A program made the translations under genes and the position numbers. A DNA stretch of 5,434 bases from an uncultured Campylobacter sp. (lineage in GTDB: Bacteria > Campylobacterota > Campylobacteria > Campylobacterales > Campylobacteraceae). Within the stretch, counting starts at the first letter, position 1, and every line of letters starts with the position of its first letter. The DNA is taken from the NCBI RefSeq assembly GCF_938045595.1, contig NZ_CALIBB010000032.1, positions 1 through 5,434 of the forward strand. Reading direction: 5' to 3'. Below the pieces are notes generated by a model. That model saw only the letters and a list, made by a program, of their open reading frames with translations, was not told the origin of the DNA and did not search any database. Below are positions 4,909-5,434 of the stretch, piece after piece.

Positions 4909-5434
4909 TTTTTCACTCCTAATATACTAAAATTTAACGCATCGTCGTCGCATACGTCGATGCAGCGCCCGCAGCTGATACACTCGCTGCTAACGCGCCC
5001 GTTTTCGCGCCCGACCATCTTAAGTACCTGCACTTCGGGGCAGACCATTTTGCATTTGCCGCACATCGTGCATTTATCAACCTCGTGGCAAATACGAATG
5101 ATGCTAAAATAGCTAAGCGCCGCCCAAAATCCGCCGAGCGGGCATAGCCGCGAACAGATCGTGCGATCGCCTGCAAAAATTTCAAAAACTACGATCAGTA
5201 GCGCGATTGCAAATGCACTAGCACTCAGCGATATGACGGCGCGCGCGAAAAGCGAGATAAAGTTTACGCTCTCAAACGCCGCAAAGCCGAAAGCTCCGCT
5301 GCAAATGAGCGCTAGCACCGCTAGGACGTAGCGAGCCTTGCGGTTTACGCTAACGATCTTAGTCGTTATGCTAAGTCTTTTACGAAGCCACGCGGCAAGA
5401 TCGGTCAGTAAATTTATCGGGCAGACCCATGAGC
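4905..5434 (-). CDS. napH: NapH, iron-sulfur membrane quinol dehydrogenase subunit (5' end outside window)
   Basis: The frame is open to the right edge and begins SWVCPINLLTDLAAWLRKRL, a conserved NapH stretch. The first partial codon (xGC) could supply the first Cys of the CxxxCP motif. Next come two membrane segments (VLAVLALICSGAFGFAAF; AVISLSASAFAIALLIVVFEIF), then the second CxxxCP motif in CSRLCPLGGFW. The cytoplasmic C-terminal ferredoxin domain carries two [4Fe-4S] motifs, CTMCGKCKMVCPE and CISCGRCIDVCDD; the second ends in CD rather than CP. NapH is a membrane subunit that, with the periplasmic Fe-S protein NapG, oxidises menaquinol and feeds NapB/NapA; this module replaces NapC in Campylobacter. 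The visible part is 175 codons; full-length NapH is about 260-290. A GTG at 5318 is internal, not a start, because the conserved CPINLLTDLAAWL region lies upstream of it. The stop codon overlaps napB by 4 bp. Confidence 0.93.
   Translation of the reverse strand, partial: SWVCPINLLTDLAAWLRKRLSITTKIVSVNRKARYVLAVLALICSGAFGFAAFESVNFISLFARAVISLSASAFAIALLIVVFEIFAGDRTICSRLCPLGGFWAALSYFSIIRICHEVDKCTMCGKCKMVCPEVQVLKMVGRENGRVSSECISCGRCIDVCDDDALNFSILGVKK

Noticed and set aside
4511..4930. 139-codon plus-strand open frame over napB
   Set aside because: Lies entirely opposite napB, whose haem motifs and signal peptide prove the minus-strand reading. The frame has no recognisable domain.

Overview
The window most likely comes from a Campylobacter-type epsilonproteobacterium (Campylobacterota). 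The main evidence is the minus-strand order napH-napB-napL-napD. NapL is a beta-propeller-like accessory protein that I know only from this group, where a napAGHBLD operon without napC is usual. Intergenic DNA is full of AAATTTTAAAATTT-like A/T words while the genes are roughly half G+C by eye. This would fit one of the higher-GC, often oral, Campylobacter species (for example the C. gracilis, rectus, showae or curvus type) better than C. jejuni. The species guess is inference.

Layout: bases 1-127 hold a minus-strand piece of a RibD riboflavin deaminase. The piece runs off the left edge and has lost the N-terminal part of the domain. Bases 128-297 are an A/T-rich leader with a candidate promoter and a Shine-Dalgarno sequence. 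Bases 298-1845 (+) encode an AI-2E/PerM-family membrane permease with an unusual Ala/Asn/Glu/Lys-rich extension of about 160 residues at its N terminus. Bases 1846-2815 are a long gap of about 970 bp between convergent genes. It has no intact gene, but holds a 17-bp tandem repeat, dispersed A/T palindromes, GC-rich hairpins and short minus-strand open stretches that could be remains of dead genes. Bases 2816-5434 (-) are the distal part of the periplasmic nitrate reductase operon: napD, napL, napB and the 3' part of napH.

How the genes work together: NapH, with NapG upstream and outside the window, is the iron-sulfur quinol-oxidising membrane arm. NapB is the periplasmic di-haem cytochrome that passes electrons to the catalytic NapA. 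NapD is the cytoplasmic chaperone that binds the NapA twin-arginine signal. NapL is an exported accessory protein with an incompletely known role. The four genes overlap or nearly touch (ATGA overlaps napH/napB and napL/napD; a 9-bp gap napB/napL), which suggests one translationally coupled mRNA.

The most unusual signals are two low-complexity expansions in otherwise ordinary proteins, one in the permease N terminus and one inside a NapL loop. They share similar codon words and composition. NapB carries two matches to the extended D/E-X-N-X-S/T N-glycosylation sequon. The ribD piece and the long gap suggest local gene decay. I see no CRISPR array, tRNA, rRNA, insertion sequence or clearly novel multi-gene system.
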